A stretch of 64,000 nt of DNA. It comes from Zhengitettix transpicula (lineage: Eukaryota > Arthropoda > Insecta > Orthoptera > Tetrigidae). A program made the position numbers and the translations under genes. Each line of letters opens with the position of its first letter. Within the stretch, counting starts at the first letter, position 1. The notes beneath the pieces are model-generated. The model worked only from the letters and a program-made list of their open reading frames with translations. It was not told the origin of the DNA and did no database searches. Where the stretch lies: NCBI GenBank assembly GCA_037074705.1, contig CM073595.1, positions 24,516,501 to 24,580,500 of the forward strand, given 5' to 3'. Positions 23,790 to 35,246 of this stretch are shown piece by piece.

Positions 23790-25867
23790 TCAGGTATTTT
23801 CTCCCCATTTATATTTTAAGCCGACTAAATATTCATTAAATTCTTTTTTTATCTTCATTTTATTTGCTTCAGCCCGACTATTTAGTGCAACTAATAAAAT
23901 AATAATATACAGTGCGTTCGGAGAGTCGCCGTGCATTGGACTGCGGAACTACCGATGTAGTTCTACGTACGAAATTCGAAATGAACTGTTTTTCTTTTCA
24001 AAGATATGCAATTGTTCTTTTAATTCGTTCTATTTTTGCGTAACATTTAACTGTTTCGTTCAGTGGATGGAAAATGAATTCGATGATATGATGGAACTGC
24101 AGAGCGACTTTCCGAAGACCCTTTATAAAAAGATTAAATTGTAGAATATAATAAAATATGTAAATGGAAACAAAGTAAAGTATTGGAGATTAAATGAATA
24201 TACAAATATAGAATATAATAAAATAAAATAAATATGTTGTAGTTTATATGTAAGTCGAAATTACAAATCTAACCGACTCACGTGTGTCTAATATTAATTT
24301 TACCGAATATTTTAATTAACTTGATTGGATTACCTTAAATTTCTTCGGTTATTTAAATGCAAATAATTATATTTAAGGTACATTAATAATAAATTCCTTA
24401 CTTTTGTAATGAATTATATAAAATGAATTCCATATCTGCGTGCAGATCTCTGATAATTAACTACAATCAACCATATTCGTATAATATCAGTCAGAGAACA
24501 AATAATTCACCACAAATAATATCTTTCCATAAAATTTGCACAAAATGAGTTTTTTCTCTTATTGTGCTTGTATTTCAAATACATATTCACAAACGTGTGT
24601 CAGAATTCTGAAAGTGGTTCACTTTATTTCTTTGCAGATTATTTGGTTGACATCGTGCAACTAATGTTGCGTGCGGGGTAAGCCATAGAAAGACTAAGTA
24701 AATTAGTACATCTTGACTAACGAGTTGGAACACTGTTAATACTCGTAAATCGGATTGGGGGACGTTAGAATCCTATTTCGACCAATCTATTCGAATTTTC
24801 ACTTTTTTCTTCCTAATCTACATTAGATCACTTATCGAGCTTTACTCCGGGGCAGAGGAGGCGATGGGAAATGACAGTTAACGCGTTAGACTTGGGCAAG
24901 GGACTACAAAAAAAGGAGTAATTTTACCACCTACGAACTTCAGAAACGATTTAAGGGAGCTCTTCGGTTATTTAAATGAAAATAATTCAATTTGAGTTAC
25001 ATCAATAATAAAAAGTTTAGTTTCCTCATTTTTGCGCACAGAAAATTTAATGAAGGGTGTGTTTCTTGCCAATATATTGGGCGATAAATTTATTTTTAGC
25101 AACAGAGTTAAAACAATTACTAGAAAAAGACACAGGGGAAAATATTTTATTTATGTTTAGCTGAATATAATATCACAATAAATATTTAAACATAATTGCA
25201 GAACCAGAGGAAGAAAAATTTCCAGTGGACTTAAAGTTAACTATTCCGTTGCTGATCACTTATTTATAAACTTATTACGGCCATTTAAGATACACATTTT
25301 TAGATACATAATTAATTACAGTATGGTTTCATTAAAACTTGCCATTTTACTCTAAATATTATTAAAACTAAATCTACAATTAAAAACTTCTAATTTTCTA
25401 ATTGTAACAATATCTTTTAGAATTATAATCACAAAATATTTTGTAAACCTAACTTCAGCTATATTGCAGATAGATAAACAGTTCCAGTGCTTGGAATATA
25501 ATTATTTAAAAATTCAGTTACTTATTTATAAGATTAATATTTATTGTTTCATTAAATTTTTCTAATTTTAAGAAAATGCTGATGAAGCTCTCATAAATAA
25601 CATTTATATACAGAATATCATAATCTAAATAATTACATTTTTGGGAAAATAAATGCATCAATCAGAGTCCTTTTCAATGTCGTTTGAATTCTTGACATTC
25701 TTGGTAAACTATTTTTGTGTGTATACATAAAAACTTTCACAATTTTCAGAACAATATACATTGTTCTTTAGTTTCCTTGAAACTTAAATCTAGTTCGTCA
25801 ATTTTCATGATCCATATCCGAGTCATCAGACCTAGTTCCTAAAATATCGTCTGATGATTCTTCAATA
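23790..25867. other. Unassigned sequence with a short direct repeat
   Basis: Mostly AT-rich. A ~75-bp stretch beginning cttcggttatttaaatg occurs at about 24345-24412 and again at 24963-25030. At 25795-25885 the minus strand encodes a short acidic run (VPDDDIEESSDDILG) ending in a stop, possibly from a transposase, but I cannot assign it. Confidence 0.4.
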
Positions 25868-26412
25868 TCATCGTCTGGTACAGCATTTCTGTCACAGATG
25901 ACAAATTTCATCTACATCTTGAGGATTATTCAGGTTTTGTACATATTTTTACTCATTTTCCACAATTGTAAACAAAAAGTAAAACGGAAAGTTGTAATAA
26001 AAAAACTTACTACAAAATATTTTATATCAAAATACAAATATTTCATAGTAAAACTGAATAATCGTCAGTAATTTTTACGAAAAGAAAGTATATTATTACT
26101 CCGTACTACTGCGGCAGGGACGAGAAAATAATCTGACGGGAGTGGTCGCAGTAGGTCGTCTGGACCGAAGATACGTTTCTTCCTTATCCATACGACATTT
26201 TCCTAGAAACTACGATTGATTTTGGAGAGTAAACACATTCCTCTGAGATGTCATACAAGTCCATCCCTGTATCTGACCTGGTTGCAGAGATAACTAATAA
26301 ATTAAGTAGCGTGGGTCCCTTTAAGCTAGCGCGACTAACGGAGGTGTTGAAATCTATATTATAAAATCCAGTAAAACTGCCACAGTGAGAAAGGAACTGG
26401 AAAATAAATATA
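25868..26412 (+). repeat. ~545-bp repeat T, unit 1 of a tandem pair
   Basis: Begins near catcgtctggtacagcatt and contains actcattttccacaattg, aacggaaagttgtaataaa, gtcgtctggaccgaag and aaaactgccacagtgag. The adjoining unit 26413-26985 has the same blocks in the same order. The minus-strand frame at 26184-26459 crosses the unit boundary and has no recognised family. Confidence 0.8.
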
Positions 26413-26985
26413 TCGTCGTCTGGTACAACATTGTTGTCATAATTATCGACTTCTAACACGAATAATCCTCAAAATGTAGATAAAATTCAAGTTGCATATA
26501 TTTTTACTCATTTTCCACAATTGCTCACAAACAGGAAAACGGAAAGTTGTAATAAAAAACCACGAATGTCAATACAATTATTTTTATCAAAAGAAAAATA
26601 TTTGTTACTGAAACTGATAATCGTCAATGATTTTTATGAGACGGAATATTTTTATCACTTCGTGCTACTGACGAGAAAAAAATACCTGACAGTAGTGGTC
26701 GCTGTAGGTCGCCTGGACCGAAGCTACGTTACTTCCATATTGAAACGCCATTTTCAGAGAAACTATGGTTGCTTGCTTTTGAAGTGTAATCACATTCCTC
26801 TGTGATGTCATATAAGTCCATCCCTGTATCTGACCTGGTTCTAGAGATAACAAAGAAATTAAGTAGCGTGGGTCCCCTGAAGGAAGCGCGACTAACGGAG
26901 GGGTTAAAATCTACATTATAAAATACAGTAAAACTGCCACAGTGAGAAGGAAACTGGAAAATAAAGACTGAAGTATTGCAGAATA
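26413..26985 (+). repeat. ~545-bp repeat T, unit 2 of a tandem pair
   Basis: Direct repeat of unit 1, more diverged in its first third. Shared blocks include tgatgtcata.aagtccatccctgtatctgacctggtt and aagtagcgtgggtccc. Confidence 0.8.
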
Positions 26986-27462
26986 CTTAGAGAATGGTGG
27001 GAAAATATGAAATAATAATAACAATTTTAATAACATAATAGATTAATTAGGTAAAATTCCAAATAAGAGCAATATTGAGATATAGCTCGTGTACTGAAAT
27101 GTGCAACTATCATAGATCTGTAATTTGAGGTGGTAGAGGGAGAGAGCGTTGGACGGTTAAACAGCAGAGTTCAGAACAATGGCTAGGACACTCGTTTGAG
27201 CAATTCCATTCCAGTCCACTGATAATTGCGTTAAACGTGAACAGTTCACTTGAGCCACTAAATACACCTGACCTTAACAAGGAGACCTGTCAAGTCAAAT
27301 AACGGTGTCACCGTGTCGTGGCCAAATCTGCGTACACTGAAACCATTGGAATCCTCAACGGGAGGCTCAAAATGGCTCCGCACACACTGAAGTACTGTGA
27401 AATACAGTTACTCTCTAAGGTGAACTAAACGTGTAAACTTAGCATCAATTGGGCGTTTCCTG
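26986..27462. other. Unassigned sequence between repeat-T pairs
   Basis: No recognised feature. It separates the two oppositely oriented tandem pairs. Confidence 0.4.
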
Positions 27463-28035
27463 CAGCTCATATTTTCTCGTAATGAAACATGTTGGTTATT
27501 AAAATGCTTAACTTCATATATTAAAATGTTAATTAATTATACTTATATATACAGACAAGTCTACGCCATTTCTTTTAATTCAGTTGACAATCTACAATTT
27601 ACTGGATTTTATAATGTAGATTTTACGCTCCGTTAGGTTCAGGAGACCCGCAAAATTTAATTTTTGTTATCTTCGGAGCCAATTCAGATACAGGGATGAA
27701 CTTATATGATATCACAGCGGAATGTGATTACTCTTCAAATGCAAGCAACCGTAGTTTCTCTGAAAATGACGTTTCAATATGGAAGTAACGTAACTTCGGT
27801 CCATGTGACCTACTGCGACCACTCCCGTCAAATTGTTTTCTTGTTCCTGCCGCAGTAGTACGGAGTAATAATATAGTTTCTTTTCGTAAAAAAATATTGA
27901 CGATTATTCAGTTTTATTATGAAATATTTGTATTTTGATATAAATTTTTTTATCGTAAGTTTTTTATTACAACTTTCCGTTTTACTGTTGGGAACAATTG
28001 TGGAAAATGAGGTAAAAATATTTATAATAAATATG
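27463..28035 (-). repeat. Repeat T, inverted unit 3
   Basis: Reverse complement of units 1 and 2 over the segment from aacgtaacttcggtcc to acaattgtggaaaatgag. It starts with cagctcatattttctcg, which is repeated at 28036. Confidence 0.8.
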
Positions 28036-28325
28036 CAGCTCATATTTTCTCGTAATGAACCATGTTGGTTCTTTAAATATGTAACTTCATATATGAAAAT
28101 GTTAATTAATAATACTCATATATAAAGACATGTCTACGTCATTTCTTTTAATTCAGTTGACAATCTACAATTTACTGGATTTTATAATTTAGATTTTACG
28201 TTCTGTTAGTTTCAGGAGACCCGCACTATTTAATTTTTGTTATCTTCGGAACCAAGTCAGATACAGAGATGAACTTATATGATATCACACAGGAATGTGA
28301 TTACACTTCAAAAGCAAGCAATTAA
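28036..28325 (-). repeat. Repeat T, inverted unit 4 (truncated)
   Basis: Direct repeat of unit 3 from cagctcatattttctcg through gaatgtgattac, then homology stops at caaaagcaagcaattaattcag. About half of a unit. Confidence 0.8.
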
Positions 28326-29150
28326 TTCAGTTGAAAATCTACAATTTACTCTTAAAATATATAGAGATATAAGTAAATGTTGAGACGTGATTGCTGAATG
28401 ACTGGCACTTTTTTTTCACGAGTATCAGTTAATTGAAATGGAAGTCAAAGGAGTAGTGCGATATAAATCAGAGGATGTGTTGAAAACCGCGCAAATCTTC
28501 AACGAAAACGAGTTGATACAACAGATGTCACGATGACTTACGTCACTGAAAGCATTTTGTCGTCAGAAAGGCTGAAGTGAGCGATAGTTCGGAGTAAATG
28601 TTAGCATCTTGTCAGGGATTCACGGTGTACTGGTTGGACGTGGTTGTTCTACTAACATTTGTCCATTGAAGCACTGATCGATCAGCAAACCTCCCCTGCA
28701 CACTGGTGTTTGCGTTCACATTTAAACGGCTAATATTGGGTGTCCTTTCTCGTGTTTTATAATTGAGGTGTCCAACTAGAGAAATTAGTTCGTCATTATC
28801 ATCCTCAGATGAAAAAACTTTTTGCAATCCTCACAAATTCGTGAATATTTTCATGAATGATCCCTTTTTGGATGGGGTATCTACACATTTTTTCCCCTTT
28901 AAAATGGTGGAATTAAATACAATGTTACAATAGTGCTATGAAAAATGTCTTTATTATATTCACAACTATCAAGAAACCGATCAATTTCTAAAAACAAATG
29001 TGTTGCACTTCCAAGAGAACTTTAACTCAAATGTTTTAAGTTTTAACATGGTCAATATGATCTAATATCCTAATATATTTAAATATAAAATAAAACAGAT
29101 TTTGTTTTACGTCTGTTTGGAATTAATAAAACAATTGATAACATTATACA
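28326..29150. other. Unassigned sequence
   Basis: No recognised feature. The 71-codon minus frame at 28612-28827 has an acidic start but no family signature. Confidence 0.4.
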
Positions 29151-29257
29151 GACACTTTTTATTTTCAATTTTTATTATGACGACGTACGAAAATACTTGA
29201 AGAAGAAACAAGACGGTATTGAAACGTCGTCATAATAAAAAATTAATAAAAAGTGTC
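29151..29257 (+). mobile_element. Hairpin element with hammerhead-like motif, P2
   Basis: Inverted arms of about 34 bp (gacacttttta...tattatgacgacg at 29151-29185 and cgtcgtcataata...aaaagtgtc at 29226-29257) enclose about 40 bp. The sequence CTTGAAGAAG...GTATTGAAACGTC spans the loop and right arm (29196-29228). Its core order is that of the other ribozyme-like motifs, but stem II is poor. It may be a small MITE or a collapsed inverted pair like those near 39.8 and 48.1 kb. Confidence 0.55.
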
Positions 29258-29339
29258 ATTTGTTTTATTTTATATATAAATTAAAATTTATAAAATACTT
29301 TAAACTTCAATCGCTCAAACATTAGTTACATAATATATA

Positions 29340-29578
29340 TTCCCTCCGTTTTATATATTTTATAAATAAAAATTGTTTCATTTTATAAACAAAACAGTTA
29401 GTTTCCAATTGCTTTTAAATGAGGTTTCAAATACGGCACGCACACAAAAAAATATGACGAAACAATTTTTTTTGTTGCTAGAAACAAAAACGTAAATCTG
29501 TTCGTCGTCATAACAAGAAAGGTTATCATAATATTATAATGCTATTTTTAAAATATTTTCTGAACGAAACGGAGGGAA
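29340..29578. mobile_element. Stowaway-like MITE, 239 bp
   Basis: Terminal inverted repeats are ttccctccgttt (29340) and a complement ending ggagggaa (29578). TA lies on both sides (29338-29339, 29579-29580), fitting a Tc1/mariner-type MITE. It has no coding capacity. LTR-like copy A begins 5 bp after its right end. Confidence 0.75.
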
Positions 29579-30448
29579 TATATTGTAATACTAATTAAGG
29601 AGGCCATTAATTGTTTTAAAATAATTGGATTGTTAGCGGTACAATTTCTTGAAAGCAACAATCACGGCAAGCTTTGTCGGCAATCTTTGTTGGATACCGC
29701 GCGTTCATACGGAGAGCAGTCTGGCGAAAGTTTTGAGAGAGAGAGGAGGTCTGGCGAACATTTTGGGGAGATAGAGGAGGCTAACTGAGCGGTACGATGA
29801 ACATTACGGAATAATGAGGATGCTGATCTAAGAGTACGAACAGCGTGGTCCAGGAAATTGAAATGCGAGACCTATAGATTCTATAAAACACGAGTAAATA
29901 GTTCTTGACGGAGAGACTCATTTTATAAAAATCGCAAAATGGAAGCAAAAGGTTTGCAACACACAGACCGAAATAACATTTCGCATAAAGGCATCGAGGA
30001 GACACACATCCGACGGATGACTGAGGGAGCGGCTGACCCCAAATTCCAGGTGGAATAAAACGAGAACAACTACTGTGTGTATTAATGAGGTGTAGAATCA
30101 GTGAATAATGGCCTTTTTAGTGAGTTGTGCCCTCAAGCTCTAAGAATCAGATCTGGTACCAGAAAGACATTCGTGAGTACGAACAACTATTTAAAGTCTG
30201 TAAACGATAATTAAAGGTATATTCAGATTTCGTTATCGTGTTTAGATTTCGTTTTTCTTTATTGTATATAGAATTTATATTCCGTTCATTTAAAGTTTCG
30301 ATTTGATAATTAGTTTATTAAATTTGATTGTTCTTACTACCAAGCCCAGTAAAGACCCTGAGAAGAAGAGTAAATTAGATGTAATTGTTTATAAAATAGG
30401 AAAGTTTGTATTTTCCTAGAATGTCACAAATTAATAAAAATAAATAAA

Positions 30449-31225
30449 TCTATATATATAAAAATGAATTGCTGTTCGTTAGTCTCACTAAAACTCGAGA
30501 ACGGCTGAACGGATTTATCTTATCTTAGTCTTGAAATGTTCGTGGAGGTCTAGGGAAGGTTTAAAAGGCGAGAAAAAATCGATAAATTTCCGGGAAAACC
30601 CTAAAAACAGCCATTTTCTATTTCCCATACAAACGTTTTCTAAATAAAAAACAAATCTACACCAGTCGAGCAATTTTCACCAAATTTCGATCACGTGTTC
30701 TTTGCGACCAGAAAACGAACACTGTCGGGGTGAGACGCGTCTTCCACCCCCAGAAGCGGGGGTGGAAATATTTAAATATACTAAAACTGCCGATATTTGA
30801 GTCGGATAAATATTTTTAGGGGTCAAAGATATTGATAGTGTTTCTACCAATGTTATCTGAATACAATTTTCATCCCCTACGCCCTGTGAAAAGGACACCC
30901 TTCGGGTTTGGGGTGGAGATGCTTTACAGTAAAATAACGCGAATACAACCGAGATTGGAGTCAAATCAAAGGTTATGGAAGTCACTGTGTTTAGTTACGG
31001 CATTCAAATTGGCATTTACCCCTCAGATGCAGGGGTAGCGGGGTGCAAATTTTGGAACATGCAAACACGGCAGATATTTGCGTTGAAGAAATATTTTTCA
31101 GAGTTAATTATAATGATTAGGGTTCGAGTAGCGTTACATAAAAATTGCGCAAAAGCAGCCGAAATTGGAGTCATATCGGGGGTTATAGATAAATGACATC
31201 TCGGGCAACGCCGGGCACCAGCTAG
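30449..31225 (+). mobile_element. Helitron-like element H3, 777 bp, non-autonomous
   Basis: Begins TCTATATATATAAAAATG after an A and ends CAGCTAG before a T, the 5'-TC...CTRR-3' and A/T insertion rule of Helitrons. A short GC-rich hairpin-prone run (cgggcaacgccggg) lies just before the end. No target duplication is seen, also as expected. It has no Rep/helicase coding, so it would depend on an autonomous relative. Internal blocks recur in the other Helitron-type fragments of the window. Inserted in LTR-like copy A; copy C shows the uninterrupted arrangement. Confidence 0.85.
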
Positions 31226-31370
31226 TAATAAAATAAAATTTGGTTTGTAAATTTGATTCACTTTGGCGTCCCAAAGTAAGTCTGATAAAGTGTACCTTTA
31301 AAGAATAAATTAGTTTTACTTATTAATTAATTTTTTAAAATTAAAGTTGTTTTTATTAATCATTACATTA

Positions 31371-31390
31371 TGGTTTCCACAATGTGGGGC
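31371..31390 (+). other. tRNA-Lys primer-site-like sequence in copy A
   Basis: TGGTTTCCACAATGTGGGGC begins 3 bp after an LTR-like end. The complement of the 3' end of tRNA-Lys(CTT) in animals is TGGCGCCCAACGTGGGGC, so the TGG start and the GTGGGGC end match, with changes and two extra bases in the middle. Corresponding sites: minus strand of 41230-41249, 56846-56865 and about 13095-13120. Confidence 0.5.
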
Positions 31391-31438
31391 AATTTAATTT
31401 AATTAAAGCCATTCTTGGTTTTATAATCATTACAATAT

Positions 31439-32763
31439 ATTATGTAACTAATATTTGAGCGATTTGTCACATTGCCATTCTTTTATACACAATATGGTTT
31501 TACCATAACGCTTTTATAATTGTTACACGTTAAATAAAAGGAACATTATTTGAGTTAAATTGTCATTTATTGACGTTGAAAGCATTCACAAAATACATTA
31601 AAATAAACCGAAGAACGCATTTTACTTTTCAAGCGACAAATTTTTAGCCTCGTGTCTTTCTTTGTCACGTGTCTCAGCTTCGAAAACGAATTATATAGAA
31701 ACCTTTTGCACTGTACGATTTAGAACCGTCGCGGGGTTTTAACCAATTTTTTTCCCCCCCATTAGAGCTGTGTAGACCGGCATTTTGCGGCAACGGACGT
31801 GCAGTAACAGGTTCATAGGCCAATGTAAGGGTCCCTATTCGTTGATAATTAGCTGATAATATTTTATATGCTACAATTGGTGTCTTGTCATTAGCTGAGA
31901 GACAGCGCACCATTAGAATAAAATATTGAATATTGAAAGTAACGAAACTAATATTAGGAACATAATTAAATTAAATTAGCGGATCTTAACCAACAGTTTT
32001 TCCGGGAAGGAAATGTCTCGTGAATTGATTATAACGATTTCAAAGAACTGTAACGATCACCACTAACTTAGTTTGTTGAAAAATATATTAATAATGACAA
32101 GACACAAGATACAAGTGATTGATTTTTTATGAACCATGAAATAAAATAAAATCGTATCTCTGGGCCGTATTGTGAGCCTGTCTAAGAAAAAAAAAATTGT
32201 AACTACGCAAAGAAGAAAATATATCACTACAGTTTCTTTCTTCACTCAAGCTTCTCAGAAACACCGTGGGCTCCGGTCACCGGTGGCGCGCAATAAATAT
32301 TTATCTGATTAATAGGGTTATTTGGCGAAGGTATTGTGAAACAATATTAAATGAAATAGAAAACTGCTCCTAAAGAAAAAGACTTGAATTCTTAACATTA
32401 TCCGTAAAAGAACTAATATAAATATATAGGGACAAATAGTAAAATCAATTTTATTTTTATAAAACTTGAAATAAAAACAAATCGTATATTTGGGTATGTC
32501 CGTGAAAAAAATTATGGGTGTCGCTGTACAAGAGAGAAAATATATCATCGCTAATTCACAGAAACGAAAAAAAAAACTCCTGTCAAGGTCGACAGTGCAC
32601 ATAAATGGTCAGATTCTGCTAATGTGACCGCCGAACATTAAAATCACTCAGGCAGACAACTGAATGCAGAACATATAGCTGAGATTTAGAATCCAGTGCT
32701 TTCCGCAACGGCAACTCAATCCATTGAAGTATACAGTTTATATCAAAACACAACGGAAAACGA
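31439..32763. other. Unassigned AT-rich sequence
   Basis: No recognised feature. A near-repeat of ttttat...accatgaaataaaataaaatcgtat and a related stretch occurs at about 32127-32160 and 32453-32490. Confidence 0.4.
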
Positions 32764-32874
32764 GCTCCTGTGGTGTAGGGGTCAGTGTGACTGCCTCGCA
32801 TCAGAGAGGTCTTGGGTTCGAATCCCGGCGACGGCATAGATGTTTGTGTGCGTGATAGAAACTCTCGTCAAATA

Positions 32875-34096
32875 CGAGGGTGGTCTGAAAAGCTTCCGAC
32901 CTCAACGTGAAGATGGCAGCACTAGTAAATAAAAGCTAGTGAATTTCGTTGTTCATCTGTTGACAGATACTCACAAAAGTTTCAGCCATTTTGGACGCGC
33001 AGTTGTTATGTAACAGTCGTTTGAGTAAGTTGATGTGAGTATTTTTGTGAAAATGGAGAGAATCGAGTATAGAGCTGTTATTAAATATTTGTTTTTGAAA
33101 GGAAATACGCCTACACAAATCAAAGATTAGTTGGATTCTGTGTATGGGGACACTGCACCATCATTTACCACTGTGAAATTTTGGGCAGCTGAATTTAAAC
33201 GTGGCCGTAAGAGCTTGGGAGCCGATGCATGTTGGGGGACGTCCAAAAACTACAACTACCGACGTAAACATCGCCAAAGTTCACCAAATGATGCTACACG
33301 ACCGCCGAATTAAAGTGAGAGAGATAGCAGAGGTCATGAGAACGTGTTGGTCACATATTAAATCAACATTTAGTCATGAGAAAGCTGTCCGCGCGTTGGG
33401 TGCCGCGTTTGCTCACGTTAGGCCAAACACGTGTTCGAATGAACATTTCCAACGCTCTGTTGGCGATGTTTAGGCACAGTAAATCCGAGTTTTGGCGCCG
33501 ATTAGTTACTGTAGATGAAACTTGGATTCATCATTAAACGTCCGAAACAAAAGTACAGTCCAAACAGTGGACTGCAAAGGGGGAACCGGTTCCAAATAAA
33601 ACAAAAAGTGTTTTTTTCGGCTGGGAAAGTGATGGCGACTGTTTTTGTGGGATAGTAATGGAGTTATTTTAATTGATTATATTCGAAAGGAAAAACCATT
33701 ACAGGAGCATCATTACTTGACAAGCTGAAGGCAGAACTTGCGGAAAAACGGCCACATTTGCAGAAAAATAAAATCCTGTTTCACACCTCAGCGGTTGCCA
33801 TGGCGAAAATCCAAGAATTACGGTTTGAACTGCTTGACCATCCAGATGTAGCCCCAAGCGACTTCTTCTTGTTCCCTCATCTAAAAATTGCGCTCGGAGG
33901 ACAGAGATTTTCGTCAAATGAAGAGGCAATCACCTTAGTGAACACTTTTTGCAGAGAACAACGCCGAGTACTTTTTGGACGGGTTACAGAGATGGGAGCA
34001 TCGCTGGGAGAAGTGTGGAGAGTTACAAGGAGACTATGTTGAAAAATAAAATATATTCTATCATTGTTGGGTCGGTTACTTTTCCGACCACCCTCG
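32875..34096 (+). mobile_element. Mariner element M3 (irritans-like), dead
   Basis: Inverted repeats are cgagggtggtctgaaaag at 32875 and cgaccaccctcg ending at 34096, with TA on both sides (32873-32874, 34097-34098). It has the same architecture and the same shared lesions as M1 and M2: TAG in the DNA-binding part near 33128, a frameshift after EVMR near 33339, an extra base near 33645, and loss of the second catalytic Asp segment near 33780. Private changes include an out-of-frame base at the SLGADA position and a frameshift in NTFCREQ near 33947. Confidence 0.93.
33053..34044 (+). pseudogene. Mariner transposase pseudogene in M3
   Basis: The reading starts at an ATG near 33053 (MERIEYRAVIKYLF), then LKGNTPTQIKD followed by the TAG. 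It continues with DSVYGDTAPSFTTVKFWAAEF, DRRIKVREIAEVM, a frame change, TLDQ-type sequence, VDETWIHH followed by TAA, and then the LFHTSAVAMAKIQEL to APSDFFLFPHL piece. This copy keeps the clearest N-terminus. No uninterrupted enzyme can be made from it. Confidence 0.85.
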
Positions 34097-34180
34097 TAAT
34101 TCCCCCGACAAGGATAAATAAGTTCCCAATATGAGTCGCTAATAACCTGAGCTGGTGATGCAACTGTAAATCAATAAATA

Positions 34181-35246
34181 CAGGAATGTATTCCTCATTT
34201 CGAGAGAAGAAAATAATGTTTAGTACAACACGGGACCGGAAATACATAATTACAGAGTTATTCGAACTTTCGTATCTGATCGGTTTGTATGAAGTTCAAC
34301 TGACTAGGTGGAGGGTTCTGATCCCTTATCAGATGAATTGTTCAAACTGATTACAGGCAGATCTTTTTCCCATTCGCGTTCAAAAATACCTTTTGTAGTG
34401 CGTTTTAGTCAAGATAACAAGGCATGTCGTCGGAGAACTCTGTAATTATGCATTTCCGGACACTTTTTCTCTCCTCACAATATAAGAAATCCATTCCTGA
34501 AATTTTTGCCGTCGAGTTTTCTTTTACCCTGTATATACGACTCCCTCAGTCAAAATGTTTCTCTTCAAGCTGCAATTAGTTTACTGCTCAGCACGCTGAT
34601 GGTGAGGTAAACCAAAGATTGTAATGCCTCGCCTCGGAAAAAAATATTTCTATGGCGCAAACTGAATACAAATAAAATTTAACAATTTCTGTGTTTTGAA
34701 TCGTGATTCAGTGAGATTTAGGATAACAAGTCCTCGTGCTGTAGTCGTACGAATCAAACGATATCACTAGTTAACAGTTTCTCCGATCTAATTTCAATCC
34801 CCCACAGCTGTAGTTACAGCGAAAACCAAATTCTCTGAGACGAAGTTTGAATATCGGTGCTCTCTCATCGGGATTCATGAATTTACAGTTGCCGCGGCTC
34901 GTTGAAGTAATTACCATACTGAAGGGACACACACTACTGGATTCCAAGTGAGCTGGAATTACCTGCCTAAGTGGTATTATCGTCTGAGGTATATTTAGAA
35001 ACCCGCCGATACAAATAAGTTAGTATCAATCGGGGGAAGGGGGTGGGATTGTTGCTAGAGTGAAAAAACTTCCTCCCTTCCCCGTTACTCGTAAAATAAC
35101 TGATAGATCGAACATATTTAACACCATATTTATTTGCATTAAAATTATTTAATTAACATTACACACTGGCAGCCGCGTACAAACAAGATTCTGATTATAT
35201 TTATTGCCGTAATTTATAATTTTGTAATTTGAACTATCCTGCAGCC
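34181..35246. other. Unassigned sequence
   Basis: No recognised feature; mixed composition. Confidence 0.4.

Larger units (their letters stand above)
29584..31434 (+). mobile_element. LTR-like element, copy A, split by Helitron
   Basis: Starts TGTAATACTAATTAAGG and ends TCATTACA. ATAT lies on both sides (29580-29583 and 31435-31438). Without the inserted 777-bp element it is 1074 bp, close to copies B and C, and the parts on either side of the insertion align with copy C (inverted). Near its right end a first LTR-like end (aatcattaca, to 31367) is followed by TGGTTTCCACAATGTGGGGC at 31371-31390, which resembles a tRNA-Lys primer-binding site. A second end (aatcattaca) closes the element at 31434. 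The 74-codon frame at 29781-30005 has no counterpart of known function. Confidence 0.75.
32764..34180 (+). mobile_element. tRNA-derived SINE, copy 3, split by mariner M3
   Basis: The left part (32764-32874) holds the tRNA-like head (ctcctgtggtgtaggggtca) and an exact B box GGTTCGAATCC (about 32815). The right part (34097-34180) continues with cccccgacaagg, gagtcgctaataacc and the AT-rich tail. The break falls within gtcaaaTA|TAattccccc, and copy 1 shows the unbroken sequence (gtcaaatcaatccccc). Confidence 0.9.

Noticed and set aside
25795..25885. piggyBac transposase N-terminus
   Set aside because: Only a short acidic run is seen, with no catalytic region nearby.
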